Part shown: positions 53,568-63,810 of the stretch, piece by piece
How the letters are laid out: each line of letters starts with the position of its first letter
Numbering within the stretch: position 1 is the first letter of the stretch
Notes under the pieces: generated by a model
What the model saw: only the letters and a program-made list of their open reading frames with translations
What the model was told of the DNA's origin: nothing
The model's database searches: none
Position numbers and translations under genes: made by a program
Assembly: GCA_023212725.1 (NCBI GenBank)
Contig: JALBYF010000045.1
Coordinates: forward strand, 62,001-126,000
Origin: Tranzscheliella williamsii
Lineage: Eukaryota; Basidiomycota; Ustilaginomycetes; Ustilaginales; Ustilaginaceae
DNA: 64,000 nucleotides
Reading direction: 5' to 3'

Positions 53568-54386
53568 AACAGAGCCGTAGCCATGGTGAGATTCTACTGG
53601 CAACGATGTAGCGTGAGACGCACTAGCAAAGCCTGCGGAATGGATATAGCTCAGCCCCGTACATTCAGCTCGACAGGCTTCAAGCGAATGTATACGAACA
53701 GGGCTTGGCGTCCAGCACGGAGAACCTGCGCAGAAGGGTGGGCGCAAGCGATCGTGCGAGTGCAATGATGTGCGCGCGCAGAGGCACTGCGGAGATGAGA
53801 AGGGTCCGTGCTCGCAAGACGCGTCTTGGCCGTTCGGAGATGGAGCTGCGGTAAGCTGAGTAGTGCGCCGCAAGCAGATGGCGCCTATGTTACGGAGCGG
53901 GCGGAGAAGGCGGCTAGCGACGAGCGACGAGCGACGAGCGACGGGCAGGGGAGTTTGAACGAGGAGGTGGATGACAGCCTTGGGCGCATAATACCGTCTG
54001 AGTATACGGCCGGAGCGGTTACCAACATCGCGAACCCTTCACGAACGTAGTCTGTCGCGCCTTCTAACTGAGCTCCACAGAATACAAAAAGGCTCACCGC
54101 GAATCTCTATCGTATATTTGATCATTTGGCGTGCGGATAGAATCTTTCTACTAGAGCTTAGCCAGCCCGATCTGCCCTTAATACCAAACGTGATATTGAC
54201 TTGGAGTACGTGCCATATCTACACATGCATCTACGCGTTGGAGTCTGACGAATTGCACACAGTCAAACACGGCTTTAGCCTCCAGCTACGTGCTGGTGTT
54301 GGATCATGGCACGGTGGGTAAGGTGGCTAGTTGCGCAACTACAATTACATCGCCGAGAGATGGGTAGCCACGCACAGAGGCGCGGA
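53568..54386. other. Upstream region of MYST gene, 3' side of GCP5-like gene
   Basis: About 820 bp. The MYST frame stays open to 53873 through a TTG codon, so coding sequence of a 5' exon could lie in the left part. A 7-bp tandem repeat is at 53917-53944. Confidence 0.45.
53917..53944 (+). repeat. Four tandem 7-bp units
   Basis: GCGACGA three times and GCGACGG once, upstream of the MYST gene. A likely variable microsatellite-like tract. Confidence 0.85.
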
Positions 54387-57300
54387 CTAGGCGGACCACT
54401 GCAAGGCATAGAGTAGATCTTGCCAGCGCGTGCGGAGGTTGTGCTGATGCTCGAGCGTCTGGTGGGCGAGGGGGGTGTCGCGGGCGGTAGTGGCGGCGTG
54501 GGTGGCGACGCGTGCGATCTGCTGGTCGATTCTTGCCATGAGGCTGTCGGTGAGTCTGCGCAGGGTTTTGCGCTGGCGCTCGCAGTTGAGGCGGAAGCGT
54601 TCGCGCTTCTGCGGCTGCGACTCGAGCCAGCCGGACGCGTTAACACTGAGCGAGGCGTCGAACGACGCGCCGGAGAGGTGCGACAGCGACATGTCCCGCC
54701 CCTCCTCGCCCTCGCTCCCCGCCTCGTCTGCGGCATGCAGCTGCGAGCGGTCGGCATCAAACACGTCAAACGACGCGGCGGCGTCCAGCTCCCCCTCTTC
54801 CGCCTCTTGATCATCTTCGACCCCATCCTCCTCCTCGTCCGCCTCGGCAATCGCACCCAGCGGCGCTGTCCGCTGCCGCACTTTCGCCGCGCGCCGCTGC
54901 CGCCGCTCCTTGCGCGCTTTGCGCGCTCTCCGATCTTCGTCTCGGCTGCTCTCTCCGATGAAATCCTCGTAGTTGTGCACCACTTCCGTGCTGAGCTTGA
55001 AGGCCGCATCCATGAGCTCTTGGATGTCGCTCTGCCCCTCCTCCAGGAAGCACAGCTTCTGTGTCCTCCTCATCGCTTGGGTATGCGCATTGATTATGGC
55101 GTCCAGTGAGGCGAGCTCTTCTAACTCCAGGCGTAGCTCCTCGGACAAGGCTTCCAGAACGTCCCTCTGAAGATACTCCAACAGCGTCCGCAGCAGCCAT
55201 TGCGCTTGCCGTCGGAGGCTCCAGAATTTGCGCATGTGCACTGTCTCGGGTTTGGCCAGCTTCAGCGTCCCTGACACCTTCCAGAAACTGTATTTGGCCT
55301 GCAGCAGCAGTGTGAAGAGCCTCTGGTAGATCTGCATGCATTCGGTGGGGAACGCAAAGACAGCTGGCCATGGCGTCTGATATTCCACCTTGATGTCGGC
55401 CAGTCGTCTCACACGTGTCTTGGACCGCGTCAGAGCGGCAGGCTCGTTGTCGGCGGCACTGTCGGCCAGCCGAACCAGATTGTGGTCGATCCACAGATCG
55501 CCCCGGTCGGCAGCCTCGTTCGCTTCCACCGCGTCCCGGAAGCCAGAGTTCAAGCGGTGTAAGTCGAGTGCGCGAACCGCTCCGTTCGGCCGATTTAGGT
55601 CGGAAAACAGGCCAGCGCACCAGTCGCCCATGTCCGTACCCTGTTGCATCAGGAAGAGTCCGTGTATTGCTGCGAGATGGCCAGGCAGATGAAACCCGCT
55701 TTCGCTGGGCGGGGCTACCAGAACCTCCAACAGCCGCCGCCGTACAACGGCCGAAATGGGCGACAGATGAGCGCGCAGCGATCGGCTCAACTCTGGTTCC
55801 AGCAGACAGGAGAAGCGCTGGTCCGCCATGACCCCACCCTGCGGGGTGGACGCCGCGTCTTCCAACTCTGACGGCGGTGTGAGGAGCCCGGTTTCGTGGA
55901 CCATGTCGATTTCGACCTTGGGTTGGTCAGGCAATGCCCTGAACAAAAGCGAGCGAATTTGCTGGCGTGCTACATCCGGGTCCAACGGTACCATCTCACG
56001 ATGTGGCGACACGAGCTCGTTGGCTTCCGATGCGGATTGTGTGTCTATCTCGGCCACTTCGAGGGCGGCCATGTCGGCAAGCTCGGCAAGCCCGAGCACT
56101 TTGGCTAGATCGCGGCAGGGTCTCAGCTCTCCAAGGGCGTCGATGCCAAGGCTTCGAAGCAAGCCTACGCCCTTGGCGGTCACGAGAATCTCGGCGATGA
56201 TGCTTTCGAGGAAAGCCGGAAGGTTGCTCGGCGGCCCGGCATCCGAACGCTCTTCGTCGTGGGCAGTATACCCAAGCCGCCAGAAGCTGCTGTCAGCAGT
56301 CGCGAGCTGCCTGTTGCGTCGGACCAACATGCGGACAAGCCTATCGTCAAAGAGCGTATCGTGCTCTCTGTTGACTGCGAAGCTTAGGCCTCGTTCGAGC
56401 ATGCTGGCTGCTGACTGCCAGACCGGGCTAGAGGCGGCTAGAAGACATCTGCTCAGGTCGTCCAGCACGTCGTTGGATTGAGGATCTCGCTGCTCTTGTA
56501 CAAAACTGAGCAGAGCCTGTAGGCCGTCTATGAGATCCTTGTCGTTGATGGCGTTGACGGTTTCGAGCTCGTCAGTGGACGGTGCAAGGCAGCCGAGGTC
56601 AGCCAACAGTCTGCCCACGAGTACTACCGACCGAGAGGAGCGGTCCACCATGGCCATCAGCTGGGGCATTGTCACGAACCGATCGCTACAGAGACTTGGC
56701 GTGCCGGGCTTTGTCAGAAACGAGCCGATGTCAGCATCGTACTCGGAAAGGTGTAGGTACAGGCGTTGCAAGAGGAGATGAAGCTGCTCAGCAAAAGCCT
56801 CGCAAGCCGGGGACCTCGTGCTGGCGTTGACAACGTGGCTGGCGACCACCACGCATTGGCCTGCATAGCGACGAAGGGACTGCAGCACGTTGGCCAAATC
56901 AGCGATGTGTACCAGCTGTGCTGCCATGCTGCCGTGTGCGGACGCTTCGTACGGGATGTGTTGATTTGGTGCAAATACACCCCTTGAGTTAGGATGGAAG
57001 AGGAGGCCGGATTGGCCCATGAGGACAGACAAACTTTCCCTGACGGCATCCATCTCTGTAAGTTGGCCTTGTAGCCTACCCTGCTCGTCGATGTGAAGCT
57101 GATTGTGAATAGTTGTAAGCGCCAGTCGACGCGATGAGCGCTGCCTTGTCCACTGCTCTCGTTCCAGATATTGCTCCGAGTGCTGTGGAAGCGGCTGTTC
57201 CAACGCAGATTGGCCATGATTCTTCTGCAGTCTCCTACCGGCTTCGCTGAGGTTTTCCCATCTGTGGTAGTTCTGTTCCGATTCGATGCTCCAATCCGAC

Positions 57301-57953
57301 AGGTCGGACGACGCATCATTGTCTTGCTCTTGCCATTCGGTACCATCTAGTGGCTCTTGCAGCAAGATGTTGAGCCATTCGCTTCGTTCCATCTTTCTTC
57401 TCTGCTCCTTGGTTAGATATACGTTCCGTCTCGGTTCGGTTTGGCTGAGTATGAGGTTTGCTGCTGTTCTCGCTGTGATATCGGGGGGCCGAGAGAGGGC
57501 CAAGAGCAGCTTGACGACATCCGCGACGTTCTCTGGCCGCACGGAAGGGTTTGGGATGCTGTCGATGTTCTGGCCGTGGCGGCGGCGAGTTTCGCGGGCG
57601 GACTCAGCGAGCTGTACTGCGAGGCTCGCGCTGTGTTGGAGCTCGGTGTAGCAGCGCTGGAGCGCGGTGGCGAGTTCGGAGGAGAGGTGAATGGTGTGCT
57701 TGCGACAGAGCCCGGCGATGCTCGCTGCCACCTCGTCGGCGTCAGCGGGCGACCAGGTGTCATTACGCAGTGTCTGGAGCGCCCCCGCCTTGCACGCAGC
57801 ACTGGAGCTCGTCTCGAAGGGCACGATCGCATCGACAAGCCGCTCCAACAGCTCTTCCTGCTGGATGCGTTTCGGTGTCTTGGACCTCGACCGACCCGGC
57901 GCGGCTACCGGGCCTGGGTGGCCGACGCGCGACGGACCTGCCCTGATCGACAT
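54387..57953 (-). CDS. Gamma-tubulin complex component, GCP5-like (Spc97/Spc98 family)
   Basis: An 1188-residue single-exon protein. The C-terminal two thirds follow the GCP fold: LLEVLVAPPSESGFHLPGHL, IHGLFLMQQGTDMGDWCAGL, VEYQTPWPAVFAFPTECMQI, then YQRLFTLLLQAKYSFWKVSG and FWSLRRQAQWLLRTLLEYLQ, the gamma-tubulin-binding GRIP2 part. The N-terminal part (SACKAGALQTLRN, LLLALSRPPDITARTA, EWLNILLQEPLDGTEW) resembles the GCP5/Mod21 N-terminus rather than GCP2 or GCP3, so I favour GCP5. GCP4-6 type subunits build the gamma-tubulin ring at microtubule organising centres. A charged acidic insert lies near residues 1000-1080. The start is MSIRAGPSRVGHPGP at 57953. Subfamily is less certain than family. 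Confidence 0.82.
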   Translation of the reverse strand: MSIRAGPSRVGHPGPVAAPGRSRSKTPKRIQQEELLERLVDAIVPFETSSSAACKAGALQTLRNDTWSPADADEVAASIAGLCRKHTIHLSSELATALQRCYTELQHSASLAVQLAESARETRRRHGQNIDSIPNPSVRPENVADVVKLLLALSRPPDITARTAANLILSQTEPRRNVYLTKEQRRKMERSEWLNILLQEPLDGTEWQEQDNDASSDLSDWSIESEQNYHRWENLSEAGRRLQKNHGQSALEQPLPQHSEQYLEREQWTRQRSSRRLALTTIHNQLHIDEQGRLQGQLTEMDAVRESLSVLMGQSGLLFHPNSRGVFAPNQHIPYEASAHGSMAAQLVHIADLANVLQSLRRYAGQCVVVASHVVNASTRSPACEAFAEQLHLLLQRLYLHLSEYDADIGSFLTKPGTPSLCSDRFVTMPQLMAMVDRSSRSVVLVGRLLADLGCLAPSTDELETVNAINDKDLIDGLQALLSFVQEQRDPQSNDVLDDLSRCLLAASSPVWQSAASMLERGLSFAVNREHDTLFDDRLVRMLVRRNRQLATADSSFWRLGYTAHDEERSDAGPPSNLPAFLESIIAEILVTAKGVGLLRSLGIDALGELRPCRDLAKVLGLAELADMAALEVAEIDTQSASEANELVSPHREMVPLDPDVARQQIRSLLFRALPDQPKVEIDMVHETGLLTPPSELEDAASTPQGGVMADQRFSCLLEPELSRSLRAHLSPISAVVRRRLLEVLVAPPSESGFHLPGHLAAIHGLFLMQQGTDMGDWCAGLFSDLNRPNGAVRALDLHRLNSGFRDAVEANEAADRGDLWIDHNLVRLADSAADNEPAALTRSKTRVRRLADIKVEYQTPWPAVFAFPTECMQIYQRLFTLLLQAKYSFWKVSGTLKLAKPETVHMRKFWSLRRQAQWLLRTLLEYLQRDVLEALSEELRLELEELASLDAIINAHTQAMRRTQKLCFLEEGQSDIQELMDAAFKLSTEVVHNYEDFIGESSRDEDRRARKARKERRQRRAAKVRQRTAPLGAIAEADEEEDGVEDDQEAEEGELDAAASFDVFDADRSQLHAADEAGSEGEEGRDMSLSHLSGASFDASLSVNASGWLESQPQKRERFRLNCERQRKTLRRLTDSLMARIDQQIARVATHAATTARDTPLAHQTLEHQHNLRTRWQDLLYALQWSA

Positions 57954-58427
57954 GGCTCCTCACAGCAGCGAGCGCAACGGCCGCTGCAATGCTACGTCCG
58001 GCTTGGTGACGGTGGAGGAAGGATGACAGGCAGCTCAACAGGCTGTTCGACAACTAGACCCTTTCTCCTCCCATCCGCTAAAGTCGTAATTTCGATGCGC
58101 AAAGCAACACTTCCGCGCCGTCGCGTCGTCGTTCAAACCGCTCGTGCTTAAATTGTTAGGCCGTTGCCCAACCCCACAGCGTTTGTTAGGTCTGGCTGCC
58201 AGTGGCGGTGGCCAAGCTGCATGGCTCGTGCACGGAAGGGTTTAGCGTTTCAGTGTTAGTTCGAATAACATTAACTTAGACCGAGGTTCTGCCTCGCTGT
58301 GCGTACCGGCCTGGAACAAGACGCACCTTGGCCGGTCTTACATGCAAGGAAACGAGCGAGCCTAACCAAGCGATGCGCGGGCCGCGCAAGAAGAAGGTCA
58401 CCGCCAAGCCCAGCTTCTCTCACAGCC

Positions 58428-58433
58428 TATAAG
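58428..58433 (+). promoter_or_regulatory. TATA box of the Asn/Gly-rich gene
   Basis: TATAAG 92 nt before the ATG at 58520, a compact core promoter typical of strongly expressed fungal genes. Confidence 0.5.
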
Positions 58434-58473
58434 TAACAGTGCCGGGCGGCCGTCACTGTTCTCCACCTCTCCA

Positions 58474-58482
58474 TCCCTTTGT
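58474..58482 (-). promoter_or_regulatory. Exact match to the smut pheromone response element
   Basis: TCCCTTTGT, reverse complement of ACAAAGGGA, the published binding site of the HMG factor Prf1 in Ustilago maydis. It lies between the TATA box and the ATG of the Asn-rich gene. Single copy; functional only if bound. Confidence 0.3.
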
Positions 58483-58519
58483 ATTATCCACGCAAGCCAC
58501 ACTCACACACACAAACATC

Positions 58520-59265
58520 ATGTTCGGCGGCAACGACAACAACAACAACCAGAACCAGGGCGGCGGCGGCTTCAACGTCGGCCAGCTTGCCAACTTTGCC
58601 CAAAGCTTCGCCGGCGGCAACGACAACAACAACAATAACAACAACAACAACGGCGACTACAACAACAACAACAACGAGGGCCGGCAGCCCCAGCAGGGTG
58701 GCAACGGTGGAGGCTTTGATGTGGGGCAGCTGTCCTCGCTGGCGCAGAACTTCAGTTCTGGCAACCACGACTCGTCGCTGTTCGCGTCGGCGGCGTCATT
58801 TCTGCAGAACCAGGGCGGGGCGGGCGAGGCAGACGAGCAGAAGCTGCTCGACGACCACGACCAGGTGAACAACAAGGACGGCCCCAACACCTCTGGGCAG
58901 ATCGGCAACGCTGCTGTGTAAGTGCGAGTGATGGCGCGGTGCGGTGCATGCGGATGTTGACCGAAGTTCTTTTCTTGCGCTGTTATAGGCTTTCTGCGGT
59001 GAAGGCGGTGCTTGGGGGCGGCAGCAGCGGCGGCAGCGGCGGCGATTTCAAGTCAAAGTTGATCAGCGCGGCCATGAGCCACGCAGCCGACCTGTACGAC
59101 ACCAAGGACGGACAGGGCAACGCGCAGGGCTCCAAGCAGGATGCCGTCAACCAGGCCGCCCAGATGGCCATGAGCCTTGCCATGAAGAACCCCTCTGCCC
59201 TCGCCGGTCTCATCGGCGGCGGCAACTCCGGCGGCCTCGGTGCCCTCATGGGCATGCTCAAGTAG
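58520..59265 (+). CDS. Asn/Gly-rich protein of unknown function
   Basis: A 224-residue protein from two exons, 58520-58917 and 58989-59265, with a 71-nt intron (GTAAGT...TTATAG). The N-terminal half alternates Asn runs with two copies of a FxVGQLxxxAQxF motif (FNVGQLANFAQSF and FDVGQLSSLAQNF), followed by SSLFASAASFLQNQ. The C-terminal half is Ala/Gly-rich with AAMSHAADLYDTKDGQGNAQ and ends in LGALMGMLK. There is no signal peptide or membrane segment. I have seen similar Asn/Gly-rich basidiomycete proteins of unknown function; a stress or structural role is a guess. The Asn tract gives it a prion-like composition. Convergent with the Kpp2-type MAP kinase gene. Confidence 0.82.
58621..58678 (+). 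repeat. AAC triplet tract encoding poly-Asn
   Basis: Two runs of AAC/AAT codons within exon 1 of the Asn/Gly-rich gene, interrupted by GGCGACTAC. Likely length-variable. Confidence 0.9.
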
Positions 59266-59632
59266 ACAGCCCCCTCGCCCCTGCTAACGCTTTCCATATC
59301 ACCATAATGAAAACGCATACGTTGTAAACACCCACCGTGCTCGGCACTTGTCGCAGGCGTGCCCGTTGTGGTGAAACACGCATGCAGCCTCTCCGGCGCT
59401 GCGGGCAGCAACCTGCACGGAGAGACGAGACAACGACGGACGAGCGCGGACAAACAGCCGGCGCAGCGGGCTGCTCGTGCGCCTGAGAAGGTAGAACCAC
59501 AGATCTACGCCAGCTTGACCGAGCTCTGGGGTCAAGCTTACTGGTGTGACGAAAACAGACGCTCCACAGGGCAGGACATGGCAGAGGCGCGGCTGGCGGC
59601 GGTGGCAAGGGGACGTGGTATACAGGGGAGGG
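59266..59632. other. Convergent intergenic, Asn-rich gene / MAP kinase
   Basis: About 370 bp holding the two 3' ends. Nothing else recognised. Confidence 0.5.
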
Positions 59633-60694
59633 CTAGCGCATGATTTCGTTGTAGATGAGCCGCTTGAGCTCGGAGCGCGAGAGCTGCTCTTTGCAGTAGT
59701 CAAAGTCGAAGAAGCTGGGATCGAGCGGTTCGGCGGTGGGCTCGTCCTCGGGGTCGTGGTACGGTTCGAGGTAGGAATGGGCGAGCGCTTCTTCCACTGT
59801 GATTCGCTTGCGCGGGCTGAACGTGAGGCAACGCTCCATCAGGTCCACCGCTAGCGGGTTGGCGTTGGGGAACATCTGGAGGAAATTGCGCTTCTTGCGG
59901 AAGGGAAGCGCCCGGATGTAGTCGCGCGACCGCGTCGAAGTGATGGCGTAAAAGTCGTCCAACGACGGCGTCCCAAGGATCTCAAGCGTCAGCGAGAGCT
60001 GGTGGTGGTAGTCACGGCCGGGGAAGAGCGGCTTGCCGGAGAGCATCTCGGCAAGGATGCAGCCGACGGACCATACGTCGATGGCTTTTGTGTATTCCTT
60101 AAAGGTCAGCATGATCTCGGGAGCCCTGTACCAACGGGTGGCGACGTATTCGGTCATAAAACCGGTTCCCTCCGCCTCTGGTTGGTTGGCGGACCTAGCC
60201 AAGCCAAAGTCGCAGATCTTCAGGTCGCAGTTGGCATTGAGAAGCAGATTGGAGGGCTTGAGATCGCGATGGAGCACCTGGGCCGAGTGAAGCGCTTTGA
60301 GGCCACGGAGGGTCTGGTAGATAAAGTACTGGCAGTGGTCATCGGAGAGCTCCTGTGTACGGATGACGCGATGCATGTCCGTCTCCATAAGCTCCTGGAT
60401 CAGATAAACCTCGGAGAAGGAGTCGTAATCCGGAGGCTTGACGATGTCCAGGATGGAGATGATGTTTTCGTGGTTGAAGTGGCGCAAGAGCTTGATCTCA
60501 CGCAATGTCCTCAGACAGAACATGGAATGGTCGAAGGGAGTAATCTTTTTGATGGCGACGCGGGAACTGGACGGAACGTGTATGGCGGAGCAGACGACCC
60601 CGTAAGCCCCCTCGCCCACAACATCGACGATCTTGTAGGTCTCGCCGACTTTGAAGGAGGAAGGCTGCTTAGACTGCTGACTGTGCTGCGACAT
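59633..60694 (-). CDS. kpp2: Fus3/Kss1-type MAP kinase, Kpp2/Ubc3 orthologue
   Basis: A 353-residue ERK-type MAP kinase of the pheromone and filamentation cascade. The Gly-rich loop is GEGAYGVV (27-34), the ATP Lys lies in VAIKK (Lys49), the catalytic loop is HRDLKPSN (142-149), DFG is at 162-164 and the activation loop carries T181-E182-Y183 in MTEYVATRW. The common-docking region ends DPSFFDFD near the C-terminus. Sequence and length match Ustilago maydis Kpp2 (Ubc3) far better than Kpp6, which has a long N-terminal extension. In U. maydis this kinase acts under Kpp4 and Fuz7 and activates Prf1, so it controls mating, filamentous growth and appressorium formation. Single exon; the ATG at 60694 begins the expected MSQHSQQSKQ. 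Confidence 0.96.
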   Translation of the reverse strand: MSQHSQQSKQPSSFKVGETYKIVDVVGEGAYGVVCSAIHVPSSSRVAIKKITPFDHSMFCLRTLREIKLLRHFNHENIISILDIVKPPDYDSFSEVYLIQELMETDMHRVIRTQELSDDHCQYFIYQTLRGLKALHSAQVLHRDLKPSNLLLNANCDLKICDFGLARSANQPEAEGTGFMTEYVATRWYRAPEIMLTFKEYTKAIDVWSVGCILAEMLSGKPLFPGRDYHHQLSLTLEILGTPSLDDFYAITSTRSRDYIRALPFRKKRNFLQMFPNANPLAVDLMERCLTFSPRKRITVEEALAHSYLEPYHDPEDEPTAEPLDPSFFDFDYCKEQLSRSELKRLIYNEIMR

Positions 60695-61704
60695 GATGGA
60701 GTGCGGTGAACAGAGGGTATGAGTGGGTCCGAAAGATGCTTGCCGTGCAACAGAGACAAATGCTGCGCTACGAATGCGTCTCCTCGTTTAGCGGTGTGGC
60801 GGTCTGTACGCTATATGCGCTGCAGAAGCGTGGGGGATCTACTTGAGGCGAAGTAGTCGCGGACGAAGACGCGCCTAGCTTGTGAACTCGATCCACGCGG
60901 ATGGGGGAAGGATGCCAGCAGGTGGGAACCCTCGGTGCGATCGCCGCTTAGGTGATAGTAGGCTACTGTTGGTAAGTAGGAAAAGGGTCTCTACTCTATC
61001 GAACGAGAAAGGCAGCTTCGAGCGAGACACTTGGCCGGGGCGGTGTGAGGATTCCACGAGACGGGGTGAGCTTCGATGTGCAAGTGATTCGCCGGGGCGC
61101 GGGGCAGGAACAGGAAGGTGGGAGCAGAGAGCCGGCAGCAGAGGGAACCAAGTGAGCAAGAGGGAGAAGGCGAGCTCACAGCTGGCACGGAAACTAGATT
61201 GGAAGAGGCGTGGCTAGAAGAGGCGGTCGACTTGCTGTGGCTTGCGCTCCGTGGGTGAAGGTGTTGGATGTGTTGCGTGCGTTGGCTGCAAGTGTGAGTG
61301 TCTGCATTGACTTTGCGTGGTCTGCGTTGGCCCCTTGCAAGGCATTCATGGTTGTAATTGCTCGGCTCGAAATTGAGCTTTGCTTGCTGATCTCTCGCCT
61401 TTCGACGCGCTCGCCCTTTCCATACCAACCCCGATCCACCCATCGGGTGCCGTATGTCTCGAAGAGGACGATATAACCCGATGCTGGTTTACATATTGTT
61501 AGACCGTTATGCGTCCACAAGTCACGGGTGGAGGAAGGTGTTGGTCTGCAGAAGACAGCATAAGGTGTGGATTCGCTCTGGTTCCTACCACGCCACATGG
61601 ACGGCAGCGCGTGTCACCAAGGTAGTAAGAAGCCTAGAGATGGAAGCTGCGTCCCCGCTCCACGAATGAAGTCGTAGCGAGCAGAAACCGCCCCCTCCGA
61701 CGCC
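60695..61704. other. Divergent promoter region, kpp2 / dynactin gene
   Basis: About 1 kb between two divergent genes. Small frames on both strands lack support. No response element of the ACAAAGGGA type was found here. Confidence 0.5.
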
Positions 61705-62754
61705 ATGCCACCTCTGTAAGTCTCATCTTGGCCGGCCCGTTCAGCAGCGCCATGTTGCTGCGACGCAGTGCCGCTTTGTTCCAGCATACCACTCGCTGTG
61801 CTGGTCACACTAAGCAAGACAGGTCGGAGCAGGTGCTGATCTTGTCCACGGCTCTTCCCGATACGTCTCTTGCCTATACATGGCACTCGCCGCCGACGAC
61901 TCACTCTCCTGCGCTCGCGTGCCTTTCAACTGCCAGAAAGGACAACTTAGTTGTCGGAACGCGCGTCATCATTGCTCAAGAGGCCGATGTTAGGTGAGTG
62001 ACCTACACTCGCGCACACGCGAGGAGTGGCCCAGCTGATCACCCCGATCCCGCCCCGTTCTCCCCTCCTGCACAGAGGCGAGATCAGCATTGGAAGTGGC
62101 ACGGTGATCCACCCCAAAGCCACCATCCTGGCGCTGCAAGGTCCCATCTCGATTGGTTCGAACTGCATCATCGAGGAAACCGCAGTGATTGTTAACCGGC
62201 ACAAGGCCACCATGAAGATCGGCGACTCGAACCTGTTCGAGGTAGGATGTCGCATCGAGGCTGCTTCGGTCGGTTCGAATAACGTGTTTGAGATGCGATC
62301 CAAGGTGGCTCAAACGGTCGGAGTGGGCTCCTTCTGTACGATCGGAGCAGGATGTACGGTGCTGCCGCAGCCCCTGCTGGGCGGTTCCAGCCGTTGGGAG
62401 GCGGACGTCTTTGGCGACAGTGATGAAGAAGCTCCTACCGATGTGGACACGCGCCAGGCCTCCCCAACCGATGCGAGCGCGTCTGGCGAGGACAGAGTGG
62501 CAGGAAAAACAGCGGGGCTGCACGAGGCGCTGCCAGATCGAACCGTGGTTTTTGGCCACAATAGCCAAAGGCGGCTATGGAGCGGCGAGGGCGTGCAGCA
62601 ACAGGCGGCCCTCCACGCCAAGCATCTGGACTACCTGCGCGAGGCAATCCCCAAGCAGCACAAGCTCAAGATTGTTCAGGGCGTACGTGCACCGCCACCG
62701 TCCACCTCCGCCTCGGCTGCAGCACCAGCACCAGCGCCTACTTCTGCAGAGTGA
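61705..62754 (+). CDS. Dynactin p27-like subunit (DCTN6)
   Basis: A left-handed beta-helix protein, 248 residues from three exons: 61705-61715, 61937-61993 and 62076-62754. Exon 1 encodes only MPPL (its last codon split), joined by GTAAGT...CCAG (221 nt) to KDNLVVGTRVIIAQEADVR, then by GTGAGT...CACAG (82 nt) to GEISIGSGTVIHPKATILAL. Hexapeptide repeats continue through GPISIGSNCIIEE, MKIGDSNLFEVGC and VGVGSFCTIGAGC. This is the pattern of DCTN6 of the dynactin pointed-end complex, which helps dynein bind cargo. The segment at about residues 150-200 is an acidic, low-complexity insert, and the tail is Ala/Pro-rich. Exons 2 and 3 are well supported; the 11-nt first exon is the least certain part. 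Confidence 0.8.
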
Positions 62755-63321
62755 TGGCCTTCTTGCCCCGCCGCAAGCCGTGCGCGTCCCATTCGACCGC
62801 GACGGACTGCCTCGTCCCTACCGCGACGCATTGCCCCATTCGTACCCCGATTGATTGCCTGCATCTCTTCTATCGCTGCCATTCTGTAGTCGTACCCGTC
62901 TTATACCTACAATCTAGTTGCCACAAGCTCGGTGCTCTTCGGCGCCGCATGTACAAGTGCGGAAATTGCCAGCTATACACTAGTGAGGATGCCCATGGCA
63001 ACAACCTAACAACAACCGTCCATCGCGATGTTGGATCTTTTGGGGGATAAGAACGACGGGTCCGAATTCGAACCCCAGCAAGACAGAGTGAAATATCGAA
63101 TAGAACTGGTAATTAGAGCAGCGTGGCGAGAGATCGCAGGTGGATCTTATGCTGGGCCCGATAGCTGGGGCGGATCTTCTACCACCGACCACCATCGCCC
63201 GCGCCTACCGAAGCTACGCTCCCAACACCACTGGCGGATCGACACGCCGCGACGCAGCCGTTCCACCGCCACCGGGACTTTCTCCACGTCAGGGTCTTCG
63301 TGCCACAGCTAGTTGTTCGCC
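62755..63321. other. Intergenic, dynactin 3' side and pyruvate-carrier promoter
   Basis: About 570 bp with no supported gene. A partly palindromic GGGTCCGAATTCGAACCC near 63058 looks a little like a tRNA T-arm but does not fold as one. Confidence 0.5.
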
Positions 63322-63810
63322 ATGGCGTCGGCATCCGGATCCAGGTTCCAGGCGTTTATGAACCACCCTGCGGGGCCTAAGACGGGTGAGTTGTGTCGCC
63401 TACGCGGGGCTCGCCTTGCCAGCGGTGCTATAGGCACTTCCCGCGCCGAGATGTACTGACGTTGGCTCACCCCGCCTGTAACAGTGTTCTTCTGGGCGCC
63501 GCTGATGAAGTGGTGCCTCGTCGCCGCAGGGCTCAAGGACCTCTCGCGGCCCGCCGACAAGATCTCGGTCCCCCAGAACGCAGCACTCGCCGCCACAGGC
63601 ATGATCTGGGTCCGCTACTCCCTCGTCATCACCCCCGTCAACTACTCGCTTGCCGCCGTCAACTTCTTCGTCGGCTGCTCCGGCCTCGCCCAGCTCTACC
63701 GCGTCTGGGACTACAGAAAGTCACACCCCGTCCAGGCTGCCATCACCGACCACACCAACTCCGCCTCGAATTCCCTCACCAAGGAGAACCTCCCCCTCGC
63801 CTCCAAGTGA
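63322..63810 (+). CDS. Mitochondrial pyruvate carrier subunit (MPC2-like)
   Basis: A 129-residue inner-membrane protein that forms the pyruvate carrier with an MPC1 partner. Two exons, 63322-63385 and 63485-63810, with a 99-nt intron (GTGAGT...AACAG). The protein starts MASASGSRFQAFMNHPAGPK and then shows the family core TVFFWAPLMKWCLVAAGLKD, LSRPADKIS, AALAATGMIWVRYSLVITPV and NYSLAAVNFFVGCSGLAQLY. Two or three membrane helices fit the W-x-P-x-x-K-W pattern of MPC2-type subunits. It supplies pyruvate to the mitochondrial matrix. Confidence 0.92.

Larger units (their letters stand above)
57954..58519. other. Divergent intergenic, GCP5-like / Asn-rich gene
   Basis: About 570 bp holding two promoters. 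The right end has a TATAAG at 58428-58433 and an exact TCCCTTTGT at 58474-58482. No gene recognised. Confidence 0.55.

Noticed and set aside
60002..60709. 235-residue plus-strand frame antisense to the MAP kinase
   Set aside because: No recognisable motif; it mirrors a highly conserved kinase frame.
63056..63078. Possible tRNA T-arm around GGGTCCGAATTCGAACCC
   Set aside because: Stem and loop positions do not fit a TTCRA loop with a closing G-C pair, and no acceptor, D or anticodon arms are found.
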